This document shows positions 1 to 8,622 of a DNA stretch of 64,000 nt, piece after piece. Positions within the stretch are counted from its first letter, which is position 1; each line of letters begins with the position of its first letter. Origin of the DNA: an uncultured Eubacteriales bacterium. GTDB taxonomy: Bacteria; Bacillota; Clostridia; Peptostreptococcales; Anaerovoracaceae. Position numbers and translations under genes: made by a program. The notes under the pieces are model-generated. The model was not told the DNA's origin, did not search any database, and saw only the letters and a program-made list of their open reading frames with translations. The DNA lies in NCBI GenBank assembly GCA_902775345.1, contig CACYLW010000002.1, forward strand, positions 116,065-180,064, in the 5' to 3' direction.

Positions 1-1308
1 AGAGATCCTGAGTTTCCTTATCTGAAGGACGGTGCTGTCGTCATCGACGGAGAAGTCATCAAGGCAGTGGGGTCGTTCGCAGATATGAAGGCAGCTTATC
101 CTGATGCGGAGTTCGTTGACGCAAAGGGAGGCATCATCATGCCGGGTCTTATCAATGCGCATACGCATATCTATTCAGGCCTTGCAAGAGGACTTTCAAT
201 AGCAGGAAACAACCCTACCAACTTCTTCGAAGTGCTCGACGGCACATGGTGGAACATCGACAGACACCTCACCATAGACGGAACGAAGGCCTGCGCTTAT
301 GCAACCATACTCGACTGCATCAGAGACGGTGTTACGACTATCTTCGACCACCACGCAAGCTTCTGCGAGATCCCGGGTTCGCTTTTCGCGATCAAGGATG
401 TCGCAAAGGAACTGGGCATGAGATCCTGCCTCTGCTATGAGGTATCCGAAAGAGACGGAGCCGAGAAGACAGCTCAGAGCATCCAGGAGAACGTCGACTT
501 CGCGAAGTGGGCTATCAAAGAGGATGACGACATGATCAAGGCCATGTTCGGCGGACACGCTCTCTTTACGATCTCGGACAAGACATTCGAGAAGATGGTA
601 GAGGCCAACGACGGCATGACAGGATTCCATATCCACGTTTCCGAGGGCATGAACGACGTTTATGACAGCCTTAGAAACTACGGATGCAAGCCTATCAACA
701 GGCTGCTCTACAACGGCCTGCTCGGAGAAAAGACAATGCTCGGACACTGCATCCACGTGAGCCCGGCCGAGATGGACATCATCAAGGAGACAGGCACAAT
801 GGTGGTCAACAACCCTGAGTCCAACATGGGCAATGCCGTAGGCTGCGCACCAGTGCTTCAGATGATGGCAAAGGGCATCACAGTCGGCATGGGTACAGAT
901 GCTTATACGCACGACATGCTGGAGAGCCTCAAGGTGTTCCTCATAATCCAGAGACATAACGCGGCAATGCCTAACGTCGCATGGGGCGAGGACTGCACGA
1001 TGCTCTTCGAGAACAACAGAAAGATCGCTGCCAAGTACTTCAAGAAACCTCTGGGCATCCTGAAGGAGGGCGCTGCGGCAGACGTCATCGTAATGGATTA
1101 CAAGCCGTTCACACCGTTCTCGGATGAGAACATCGACGGCCACATGATCTTCGGAATGATGGGCAAGAACTGCAGAACAACGATAATCAACGGAAAGGTT
1201 CTCTACAAAGACAGAGAATTCGTAGACATCGATGAAGAGGCGATCAACGCCTGGACCCTCGAACAGAGCAAGAAGCTCTGGGGAGAACTTAATCACAGAG
1301 AATATTAA
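1..1308 (+). CDS. ssnA: SsnA-type amidohydrolase, 5' end cut off
   Basis: Metal-dependent amidohydrolase of the cytosine deaminase/chlorohydrolase superfamily, closest to SsnA of the selenium-linked purine cluster. The frame is open from base 1, so the start lies just outside; about 435 residues are visible against roughly 440 in the family. Metal-site residues are visible: an HTH pair near visible residues 54-56, HIH at 210-212, a GHCIH segment near 249 and GMGTDA with its Asp near 300. The family probably hydrolyses a C-N bond in a purine-derived ring, but its exact substrate is not settled. It is followed after 56 bases by ygfK on the same strand, the order known from E. coli and gut anaerobes. 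The product name is sure at family level; substrate is inferred from context only. Confidence 0.9.
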   Translation, partial: RDPEFPYLKDGAVVIDGEVIKAVGSFADMKAAYPDAEFVDAKGGIIMPGLINAHTHIYSGLARGLSIAGNNPTNFFEVLDGTWWNIDRHLTIDGTKACAYATILDCIRDGVTTIFDHHASFCEIPGSLFAIKDVAKELGMRSCLCYEVSERDGAEKTAQSIQENVDFAKWAIKEDDDMIKAMFGGHALFTISDKTFEKMVEANDGMTGFHIHVSEGMNDVYDSLRNYGCKPINRLLYNGLLGEKTMLGHCIHVSPAEMDIIKETGTMVVNNPESNMGNAVGCAPVLQMMAKGITVGMGTDAYTHDMLESLKVFLIIQRHNAAMPNVAWGEDCTMLFENNRKIAAKYFKKPLGILKEGAAADVIVMDYKPFTPFSDENIDGHMIFGMMGKNCRTTIINGKVLYKDREFVDIDEEAINAWTLEQSKKLWGELNHREY

Positions 1309-1364
1309 GAGAAAACTATAAGCTGTAATGCAAATGTAGATGTAGATAGGAACGGAGGTATTGT

Positions 1365-4358
1365 ATGAGTGACATTATGCGACCAATGCCTTATAAGCAA
1401 CTGCTGAACTGGGTACTGGACGAGTATGAAAAAAGCGGAAGCATCTTCGGCGTTTCCAAGCTGGTAAAACACACAAACGGACAGGCTCTGCCTATCTTCG
1501 ATGAGAAGATCGAGTCGCCGTTCGGACCTGCTGCCGGCCCTAACACACAGCTGGCACAGAATATCATCGCATCGTATGTTGCAGGATCCAGATTCTTCGA
1601 GCTGAAGACCGTTCAGGTAATGGACGGTGCAGAACTCGCAGCCTGTGTTGCGAAGCCATGCATCACTGCGCACGATGAATGCTATAACTGCGAGTGGTCG
1701 ACAGAACTTTATGTACCTCAGGCTTATGAAGAGTATGTAAAAGCGTGGTTTATCTGCAAGATCCTGTCGAAAGAACTCGGCCTTGGTGATCCTGACGGCT
1801 TCGTATTCAACATGTCCGTCGGATACGACCTTGAAGGTATCAAGACACCTAAGGTAAACAAATATATCGAAGAGATGAAAGATGCCTCGGATACAGACGT
1901 ATTCAAGGATGCAATGGCGGTATCGCTGCAGGCTGCAAAGGATGGCAGATTCAAAAATGTAGATGAGGACTTCATCAAGGCGATCCCTGCAAGGATCTCG
2001 AACTCCATTACAGAGTCGACACTTCACGGATGCCCGCCTGATGAGATCGAGAGGATCGCTTCCTATCTCATCACAGAGAAGGGCCTCAACACATTCATCA
2101 AGTGCAACCCGACTCTGCTCGGATATGAGTTCGCCAGAAAGCGCCTCGATTCGCTCGGATTCGACTACATCGCGTTCGACGATCATCATTTCCTCGAAGA
2201 CCTGCAGTGGGAGGATGCCGTTCCGATGTTTGAGCGTCTGCAGGCTCTCTGCGACGAGAAGGGACTTGAGTTCGGCGTCAAGCTGACCAACACGTTCCCT
2301 GTAGACGTCAAGGCCGGCGAGCTTCCATCGGAAGAGATGTACATGGCCGGACGCAGCCTGTTCCCTCTGAGCATCTATCTTGCCGAGAAGATCTCGAAAC
2401 AGTTCAACGGCAAGCTGAGGATCAGTTATTCAGGCGGTGCTGACTACTTCAACATCAAGGAGATATTCGAGGCAGGCATCTGGCCTATAACAATGGCTAC
2501 GACCATCCTGAAACCGGGTGGATATCAGAGGATGTCGCAGATCGGCGAGAAGCTGATGGAATGCGGCCATGAGAGATTCAGCGGAGTGGATATCGAAAAG
2601 GTAGGAGCTCTTGTTGAGATGTCTCAGGGACCGAGGAACCAGAAGCCTATCAAGCCGCTTCCTAATCGCAAGAGTGATGAGGAACTTCCGATGCTCGACT
2701 GCTTCCACGCTCCTTGCAGCGGCGGATGCCCGATCGAGCAGGATATCCCTGCATATCTGGAGGCAATGGAAGAAGGCAGAGTGGAAGACGCTCTTAAGAT
2801 AATCCTCGAAAAGAACGCGCTGCCATTCACTACAGGAACGATCTGTCCGCACACATGCGCTGACAGGTGCATGAGAAACCACTATGAATCCGCACTCAGG
2901 ATCCGCGAGGTGAAGCTGATGGCTGCAGAGGCGGGATTCGACAAGGTGCTGCCTCAGCTCAAGGCTGCAGCTGCTGCAGACAAGAAAGTGGCAGTTATCG
3001 GAGGAGGTCCTGCAGGACTTGCCGCAGCATCGTTCCTCAGCCGCGCAGGCGCTGACGTAACAGTCTTTGAAAAGAACGACAAAATGGGCGGAGTACCTCG
3101 CTATGTGATCCCTGGATTCAGGATCGGAGATGACGCTCTCGACAAGGATGTGGCTCTCTGCTCGGCATACGGCGCCAAGATGGTCACCGGAAGAGAGATT
3201 GCTTCCGTACAGGAACTCAAAGATGAGGGCTTCACAGACATCATCGTGGCGATCGGTGCATGGGCGCACGGACGCAAGGCTCTGAAGTACGGCGACGAAT
3301 ACGATGCGCTTGAGTTCCTCGCGGCAGTAAAGGCTGCGCCTGGATCGATAGACCTCGGTACCGACGTAGTAGTTGTCGGCGGTGGCAACACAGCCATGGA
3401 CGTGGCAAGAGCTGCGAAGATCCAGCCGGGAGTAGAGCATGTACGCCTCGTATACAGAAGAGACAGAAGGAACATGCCTGCTGATGAGGAAGAACTGGTA
3501 ATGGCTATAGAGGACGGAGTTGAGTTCATGGAACTCCTCGCACCTGTAGGCGCGGAGAACGGCGTTCTGAAGTGCGAGATCTGCAGACTCGGAGAGCCTG
3601 ACGCAAGCGGCAGACGTTCACCTGTAGGAACAGGCGAATTCTGTGAAGTGCCTGCAACAGCAGTTATTTGCGCGGTAGGCGAGAGGATAAAGACCGGACT
3701 GTACGAAGCCGCCGGAGCTGAGCTCACTGAGAAGGGCGCGCCTGTCGTGGATGAGAATCTCATGACAACAGTACCTGGACTCTATGCGGCAGGCGACTGC
3801 AGAAGAGGTCCGGCTACAGTAGTAAAGGCTATCGCTGATGCTCAGACCATCGCTGCAGCGATCATCGGAGCCGACTTCAGCAAGTATGCTGAACTTGACG
3901 CCAAGGGAGACATGGAGAAACTGCTTGCGCGCAAGGGCGACCTCGTCGACCCTCCTGCAGACAAGCCTGACAACAGATGCCTCGGATGCTCAACAGTATG
4001 TGAGGTCTGCGCGGATGTATGTCCTAACAGGGCGAACGTCGTAATCGATGTACCGTTCTTCGAAAAACCGCAGATCCTGCATGTCGACGGAATGTGCAAC
4101 GAGTGCGGCAACTGCGCTATCTTCTGTCCGTACAGCGGACGTCCTTACAAGGATAAATTCACTCTGTTCTGGAGCGAGGAAGACTTCGCGGACAGCGAGA
4201 ACAACGGCTTCCTGCCTCTCGAAGACAGAAAGGTACGCGTAAGGCTCTTCGGAAACGTCGCAGACTACGACCTGGACGATGCGAAGTGCGGTCTTCCGGA
4301 TGGAATAGCAGCATTTATAAAGGCTGTTATCAGAGATTACGGATATTTAATGGCATAA
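1365..4358 (+). CDS. ygfK: YgfK, flavin/Fe-S oxidoreductase (putative selenate reductase subunit)
   Basis: A 997-residue iron-sulfur flavoprotein. The first 430 or so residues resemble a dihydroorotate-dehydrogenase barrel. A GltD-like cysteine domain (CSGGCPIEQDIP, then CPHTCADRC) lies near residues 450-510. A Rossmann FAD site GGGPAGLAAA is near 545 and an NAD(P) site VVGGGNTAMDVA near 670. The C-terminal end carries ferredoxin-like cysteines: CLGCSTVCEVCADVC near 870 and CNECGNCAIFC near 910. GGAGG six bases before the ATG fixes the start. It probably moves electrons between NAD(P)H and the purine hydroxylase or an intermediate of the pathway; the old name selenate reductase is not firmly supported. 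Gut studies published in 2023 list ygfK among genes needed for anaerobic urate breakdown. Length and domain order fit the family. Confidence 0.93.
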   Translation: MSDIMRPMPYKQLLNWVLDEYEKSGSIFGVSKLVKHTNGQALPIFDEKIESPFGPAAGPNTQLAQNIIASYVAGSRFFELKTVQVMDGAELAACVAKPCITAHDECYNCEWSTELYVPQAYEEYVKAWFICKILSKELGLGDPDGFVFNMSVGYDLEGIKTPKVNKYIEEMKDASDTDVFKDAMAVSLQAAKDGRFKNVDEDFIKAIPARISNSITESTLHGCPPDEIERIASYLITEKGLNTFIKCNPTLLGYEFARKRLDSLGFDYIAFDDHHFLEDLQWEDAVPMFERLQALCDEKGLEFGVKLTNTFPVDVKAGELPSEEMYMAGRSLFPLSIYLAEKISKQFNGKLRISYSGGADYFNIKEIFEAGIWPITMATTILKPGGYQRMSQIGEKLMECGHERFSGVDIEKVGALVEMSQGPRNQKPIKPLPNRKSDEELPMLDCFHAPCSGGCPIEQDIPAYLEAMEEGRVEDALKIILEKNALPFTTGTICPHTCADRCMRNHYESALRIREVKLMAAEAGFDKVLPQLKAAAAADKKVAVIGGGPAGLAAASFLSRAGADVTVFEKNDKMGGVPRYVIPGFRIGDDALDKDVALCSAYGAKMVTGREIASVQELKDEGFTDIIVAIGAWAHGRKALKYGDEYDALEFLAAVKAAPGSIDLGTDVVVVGGGNTAMDVARAAKIQPGVEHVRLVYRRDRRNMPADEEELVMAIEDGVEFMELLAPVGAENGVLKCEICRLGEPDASGRRSPVGTGEFCEVPATAVICAVGERIKTGLYEAAGAELTEKGAPVVDENLMTTVPGLYAAGDCRRGPATVVKAIADAQTIAAAIIGADFSKYAELDAKGDMEKLLARKGDLVDPPADKPDNRCLGCSTVCEVCADVCPNRANVVIDVPFFEKPQILHVDGMCNECGNCAIFCPYSGRPYKDKFTLFWSEEDFADSENNGFLPLEDRKVRVRLFGNVADYDLDDAKCGLPDGIAAFIKAVIRDYGYLMA

Positions 4359-4376
4359 AGTTTAAGGAAAATTTAT

Positions 4377-5168
4377 ATGTTGGTTGTAATTAAAGGCGCC
4401 GGCGATCTTGCCAGCGGAATAGCCCTGAGACTGCACCGCTCAAGAATCGATGTGGTCATGACGGAACTGCCGGTGCCTCTGGCGGTACGCAGGACGGTGG
4501 CTTTTTCGGAAGCCATCCGTCTTGGCAGTACTGTAGTTGAAGATGTTAAGGCTGAAAGAGCCAAAAATACTGATGAGGTGAGGGCGTGCCTTGCAAGGGG
4601 TGTGATACCTGTACTGGAAGATCCTGAGGCTGAGATCGTAAAGATCCTGAAGCCGGAGGTCGTTGTCGACGCGATCCTCGCCAAAAGAAACACCGGAACT
4701 TCAATTAATGACGCGAAACTGGTCATCGGAGTAGGCCCGGGGTTTTATGCAGGCAGGGACTGCCACGCGGTAATAGAGACAAAACGCGGGCACACACTTG
4801 GAAGAGTCATCAGAGAAGGATCGGCTATTCCGAATACCGGTGTTCCGGGAAATGTCGGAGGCCAGACCATAAGACGTCTGCTGAAGGCGCCGGCCGACGG
4901 CATATTCCATCCTGAGAAGGAGATCGGAGACCTGGTCAGGGAAGGGGACCGTGTCGGAAATGTTGACGGGGTTCCTGTGTGCGCGCTCACTGACGGAAAG
5001 ATCAGGGGGCTGCTTCAGGACGGTGTTCATGTAACTAAAGGACTGAAGTCAGGAGATGTCGATCCGAGAGGAGCCTCGGTCGACCATATGACAGTATCTG
5101 ATAAAGCCATGTCGATAGGCGGCGGAGTATTGGAAGCTATCCTTTCATATGCCGGGGACAGGCTGTGA
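4377..5168 (+). CDS. yqeB: YqeB, selenium-dependent molybdenum cofactor biosynthesis protein
   Basis: 263 residues matching the YqeB family that accompanies selenium-dependent molybdenum hydroxylases. The N-terminus has a Rossmann-like glycine motif (KGAGDLASGIALRL, residues 5-18), and the middle keeps the family's VIGVGPGFYAG segment near 120. It is thought to help install the labile selenium or sulfur ligand on the molybdenum cofactor of the hydroxylase two genes downstream; this comes from genome context in other species, not direct biochemistry. It starts 18 bases after ygfK, with only a weak AAGGAAAA ribosome site, so it is probably translated from the same message. The downstream ferredoxin gene starts 16 bases after its stop. 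Confidence 0.88.
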   Translation: MLVVIKGAGDLASGIALRLHRSRIDVVMTELPVPLAVRRTVAFSEAIRLGSTVVEDVKAERAKNTDEVRACLARGVIPVLEDPEAEIVKILKPEVVVDAILAKRNTGTSINDAKLVIGVGPGFYAGRDCHAVIETKRGHTLGRVIREGSAIPNTGVPGNVGGQTIRRLLKAPADGIFHPEKEIGDLVREGDRVGNVDGVPVCALTDGKIRGLLQDGVHVTKGLKSGDVDPRGASVDHMTVSDKAMSIGGGVLEAILSYAGDRL

Positions 5169-5184
5169 AGAACTGGAGACAAAA

Positions 5185-5724
5185 ATGGCTAAGAGAATCA
5201 AAAAAACTTCATATGTCCGCTGCAGAGGGGGAAGCCCGTTGCTTGAAGGGATAGACAGAGCTGCGCTCCCCGGAGACTGCGGCGCGATACTCGAGTTATA
5301 TCCTGATGGTATAAGTAAATGCAGATACGGATGCCTCGGAGGCGGCTCGTGCGAAGCTGCCTGTCATCTTGCGGCCATCAAGGTCGTGGACGGAGGCCCT
5401 CCGGTCATTGACAATGAAAAATGTGTTGGCTGCGGCCTCTGCGTGCGTGTCTGCCCTCAGAACCTCATTGAGATCATATTACCGGACAGAAACATACAGC
5501 CCAAATGCAGTAACCGTGACCTCGGAAAAGCCGCGCGCGAGGCATGTGACAATTCATGCATCGCCTGCCGCATATGTGAGAGGGAATGTCCTGCCGGTGC
5601 GGTCACTGTTGCGGATGGAAAACCTGTGATCGATCCTGCGGTCTGCATTTGCTGTGGCATGTGCGCAGTCAAGTGCTCTCGCGGAGTCATCAGGGATTCC
5701 AACGGAATTATGACTGCTGACTGA
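5185..5724 (+). CDS. RnfB-like polyferredoxin, soluble, electron carrier of the purine hydroxylase cluster
   Basis: About 179 residues, rich in cysteine. The order is an RnfB-type Fes motif (CRYGCLGGGSCEAAC, near residues 36-50), a ferredoxin motif CVGCGLCVRVC near 74, a second CIACRICEREC near 119 and a third CICCGMCAVKC near 148. The start at 5185 is chosen because GGAG lies seven bases before it; an upstream ATG at 5149 overlaps the end of yqeB and has no ribosome site. RnfB normally has an N-terminal membrane helix; this one lacks it, so the protein should be cytoplasmic. Placed directly before the molybdenum hydroxylase, which has no FAD domain, it is a good candidate for the electron acceptor of that enzyme, possibly passing electrons on to YgfK. 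That role is inferred. Confidence 0.85.
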   Translation: MAKRIKKTSYVRCRGGSPLLEGIDRAALPGDCGAILELYPDGISKCRYGCLGGGSCEAACHLAAIKVVDGGPPVIDNEKCVGCGLCVRVCPQNLIEIILPDRNIQPKCSNRDLGKAAREACDNSCIACRICERECPAGAVTVADGKPVIDPAVCICCGMCAVKCSRGVIRDSNGIMTAD

Positions 5725-5732
5725 TCTGACAG

Positions 5733-5749
5733 AGGAGGTGAGTACCATT
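5733..5749 (+). promoter_or_regulatory. Perfect Shine-Dalgarno AGGAGGTGA and probable ATT start of the hydroxylase gene
   Basis: Bases 5733-5741 read AGGAGGTGA, a full complement of the 16S rRNA tail. The only standard start codon in the region, GTG at 5738, lies inside this site and could not be read with normal spacing. In the same frame ATT stands at 5747, eight bases after AGGAGG. The encoded 2Fe-2S domain begins at once, so no later start is possible without cutting the fold. Confidence 0.6.
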
Positions 5750-8617
5750 TCTTACACATTCACAGTAAACGGAATAAAAAGAACTACCGATGAAAAGAAG
5801 CCTCTGCTCAGGTACCTCAGGGATGATCTCAAGCTGTACTCGGTAAAGGACGGCTGCTCAGAAGGAGCATGCGGCACATGCACCATAGTTGTGGACGGCT
5901 ACGCTGTAAAAGCCTGCGTCCTCACCACAGACAGGGCTGCAGGAAAAAATATCATCACGGTAGAAGGTCTCAGCCTGCGTGAAAAGGAAGCATTTGTCTA
6001 TGCTTTCGGAACAGCAGGATCGGTCCAGTGCGGTTTCTGCATACCGGGCATGGTAATGGCCGGAAAGGCTCTTATTGACCGCAATCCGGATCCTACGGAG
6101 GATGAAATAAAGAAAGCAATAAGGGGCAATGTATGCCGCTGCACCGGTTACAAGAAAATCATAAACGGCATCAGGAGAGCCGCATCCATTCTGCGCGGCG
6201 AAGAAGAAGTCAGACAGATAAGCCAGTTTACGGGCAAGATGCTGCCTGAGCAGAATGAATTCATCTCTGTTGTAGGCTCCAACTATGATCCTGAACGGGC
6301 TTCGGGAATCGCAAATTACGAAAACAAGGGCAACAGCTCGCAGTACGGCATGGGACAGAACGTGTTCCGTATCGATGTCAGAAAAAAAGTGCTGGGCTAC
6401 GGAAAGTATCCGGACGATATCGGCCCTGAATACTTCGTTCCTGCGGACAGACCTGATCTGATAATGGAACAGACCGGCTGGGGAGAAAAAGAATACGCGG
6501 ATGCCGCTGCAAAGGGCCTTATCATGCCGGGTAAGACTATCTGCATGAAAGACGAGCCTCTTGTTAATATCTGCGTTGCAGTCGATCCTGAAATGCCGCC
6601 TATGGCATATGCATCGGCCGTCCGCTCGCAGTATCCGAGAGCGATAGTAAAGAAAATAATAAAGGAAAAAGCCGAGTCACTGCCGGGCGTTCTCGGAGTC
6701 CTGACAGCAGCTGACGTGCCGAACAACAAAGTGGGCCACATTCAGCAGGACTGGGACGTAATGATAGCAGAGGGCTATACGACAAGGATGGTGGGAGACA
6801 CCATATGCGTCGTAGTTGCTGAATCACCTTACATACTTGAGCAGGCAAAGAAGGCCGTAAAGGTAGAATACGAAGTGCTTGAGCCTGTGAAGAGCATCTC
6901 CGAGGCCAAGGCTGAAGGAGCGCCGAAGATCCACAGCAACGGGAATCTCTGTCAGACGAGACACGTCACCCGCGGAGACGCGGCAAAGGCTCTTGCGGAG
7001 TCGGCATATACTGCTACAGCTTCGTTCACAACGCCATTCACGGAGCACGCCTTCCTTGAGCCGGAATGTGCAGTGTCGTTCCCGTACAAGGACGGAGTCA
7101 AGATACTCTCGACAGACCAGGGAGCTTATGACACCAGGCACGAGGTGGCCATCATGCTCGGCTGGGAGGACTGCCAGGATCGCATCGTGGTAGAGAACCA
7201 GCTCATCGGCGGAGGCTTTGGCGGCAAGGAAGACGTTACGACGCAGCATCTGACTGCTTTGGCAGCGCTGAAGTTCAACAGGCCGGTGAAGATGAAGTTC
7301 AGCCGTGCGGAATCACTCAGGGTGCATCCTAAAAGACACTACATGGAAGGGACCTTCACTGTTGGCTGCGATGAGAACGGCATACTGACAGGCCTCGACT
7401 GTGAGATCAATTTCGATACGGGTGCTTACGCAAGCCTGTGCGGGCCTGTTCTTGAGCGGGCATGCACGCACAGCGTGGGTCCATACAATTATCACAACAC
7501 GGACATCAGAGGATTCGGTTATTATACCAACAATCCTCCTGCGGGAGCCTTCAGAGGATTTGGTGTATGCCAGAGCCAGTTCGCTCTTGAATCGCTCCTG
7601 AACGTGCTGGCAAAGAAGGCCGGGATCAGTCCATGGGAGATAAGATACCGCAACGCGATAGAACCGGGTCTTGAACTCCCGAACGGACAGATCGCGGATG
7701 TATCAACTGCGCTGAAGGAAACTCTCGTAGCGGTGAAGCCGTACTTCGACGATGCACCGGAAGACAGGGTAGGCATAGCCTGTGCTATGAAGAACGCAGG
7801 TGTCGGAGTAGGACTTCCTGATAAAGGCAGGGCAGAACTCAGAATAAAAGACGGTCTGGTATGGGTATTCACTGCTGCTTCAGACATAGGCCAGGGATGC
7901 CAGACTGTATTCCTTCAGGATGTTGCTCAGGCGACGGATCTGCCTATAACAAAGATCTGGATCGGTAACAGCAGCACGGAAAATGCGCCTGATTCAGGAA
8001 CCACATCAGGATCCAGGCAGACGCTGGTAACGGGCGAGGCAGTAAGAGGCGCCGCGCTCATGCTCAGGAAAGCAATGGATGAAGAGGGTGTCACTGAGGA
8101 TACCCTGGATAAACTGGAAGGCAGAAAGTTCTTTTATGAGTACTTTGAGCCTACAGACAAGCTGGGTTCAGACAAGCCGCACCCTAAGAGCCATATCGCA
8201 TACGGCTTTGCTACAAACGTGGCGGTTCTTGATGCGGAAGGAAAGGTCACTGATATATATGCGGCATTTGATGCCGGGAAGGTGGTAAACCCGCTGTCGA
8301 TGTCAGGTCAGATAGAAGGCGGAGTACTGATGAGCATGGGATACGCGCTTACGGAGAGCTGGCCTCTCAGGGATTGCGTGCCTACTGCTAAGTACGGGAC
8401 TCTCGGCTTGCTGCGTTCGACTGATATTCCGGAACTCCATGCTATACATGTAGAAAAGGATGAGCTTCTCGACGCATCGTACGGCGCGAAGGGCATAGGC
8501 GAGATCACATCGATACCTGCGGCACCTGCGATCGCCGGCGCATACTACGCGAGGGACGGAGTCCTCAGAACGAAGCTTCCGCTTGAAAACACATATTACA
8601 GTAAAAAGAAGAAGTGA
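5738..8617 (+). CDS. xdhD: XdhD-like molybdenum hydroxylase (selenium-linked xanthine dehydrogenase), fused 2Fe-2S and Mo subunits
   Basis: 959 residues, the size of E. coli XdhD (about 956). The N-terminal plant-type 2Fe-2S domain has CSEGACGTC near residue 39; the second 2Fe-2S helical domain has CGFCIPGM near 97 and CRCTGY near 133. The molybdopterin part starts near 250, with GGGFGGKED near 490, AFRGFGVCQSQ near 603 and the active-site glutamate in GAKGIGEITSIP near 915. The FAD domain of ordinary xanthine dehydrogenases is absent, so electrons must leave by a partner such as the ferredoxin upstream. No in-frame TGA is present, so any selenium would be the labile cofactor type, not selenocysteine. 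The likely reaction is hydroxylation of a purine, or the reverse reduction of urate. The given start is GTG 5738; the real one may be ATT 5747. Confidence 0.9.
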   Translation: MSTISYTFTVNGIKRTTDEKKPLLRYLRDDLKLYSVKDGCSEGACGTCTIVVDGYAVKACVLTTDRAAGKNIITVEGLSLREKEAFVYAFGTAGSVQCGFCIPGMVMAGKALIDRNPDPTEDEIKKAIRGNVCRCTGYKKIINGIRRAASILRGEEEVRQISQFTGKMLPEQNEFISVVGSNYDPERASGIANYENKGNSSQYGMGQNVFRIDVRKKVLGYGKYPDDIGPEYFVPADRPDLIMEQTGWGEKEYADAAAKGLIMPGKTICMKDEPLVNICVAVDPEMPPMAYASAVRSQYPRAIVKKIIKEKAESLPGVLGVLTAADVPNNKVGHIQQDWDVMIAEGYTTRMVGDTICVVVAESPYILEQAKKAVKVEYEVLEPVKSISEAKAEGAPKIHSNGNLCQTRHVTRGDAAKALAESAYTATASFTTPFTEHAFLEPECAVSFPYKDGVKILSTDQGAYDTRHEVAIMLGWEDCQDRIVVENQLIGGGFGGKEDVTTQHLTALAALKFNRPVKMKFSRAESLRVHPKRHYMEGTFTVGCDENGILTGLDCEINFDTGAYASLCGPVLERACTHSVGPYNYHNTDIRGFGYYTNNPPAGAFRGFGVCQSQFALESLLNVLAKKAGISPWEIRYRNAIEPGLELPNGQIADVSTALKETLVAVKPYFDDAPEDRVGIACAMKNAGVGVGLPDKGRAELRIKDGLVWVFTAASDIGQGCQTVFLQDVAQATDLPITKIWIGNSSTENAPDSGTTSGSRQTLVTGEAVRGAALMLRKAMDEEGVTEDTLDKLEGRKFFYEYFEPTDKLGSDKPHPKSHIAYGFATNVAVLDAEGKVTDIYAAFDAGKVVNPLSMSGQIEGGVLMSMGYALTESWPLRDCVPTAKYGTLGLLRSTDIPELHAIHVEKDELLDASYGAKGIGEITSIPAAPAIAGAYYARDGVLRTKLPLENTYYSKKKK

Positions 8618-8622
8618 CAGAC

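Noticed and set aside
196-1296. A long minus-strand frame opposite ssnA (and similar ones opposite ygfK, clpB and the DUF4015-type gene)
   Set aside because: No ribosome site or domain; the plus-strand proteins have intact active sites.
5738-8617. Selenocysteine in the hydroxylase
   Set aside because: No in-frame TGA or downstream SECIS-like context; the selenium in this family is a labile cofactor.
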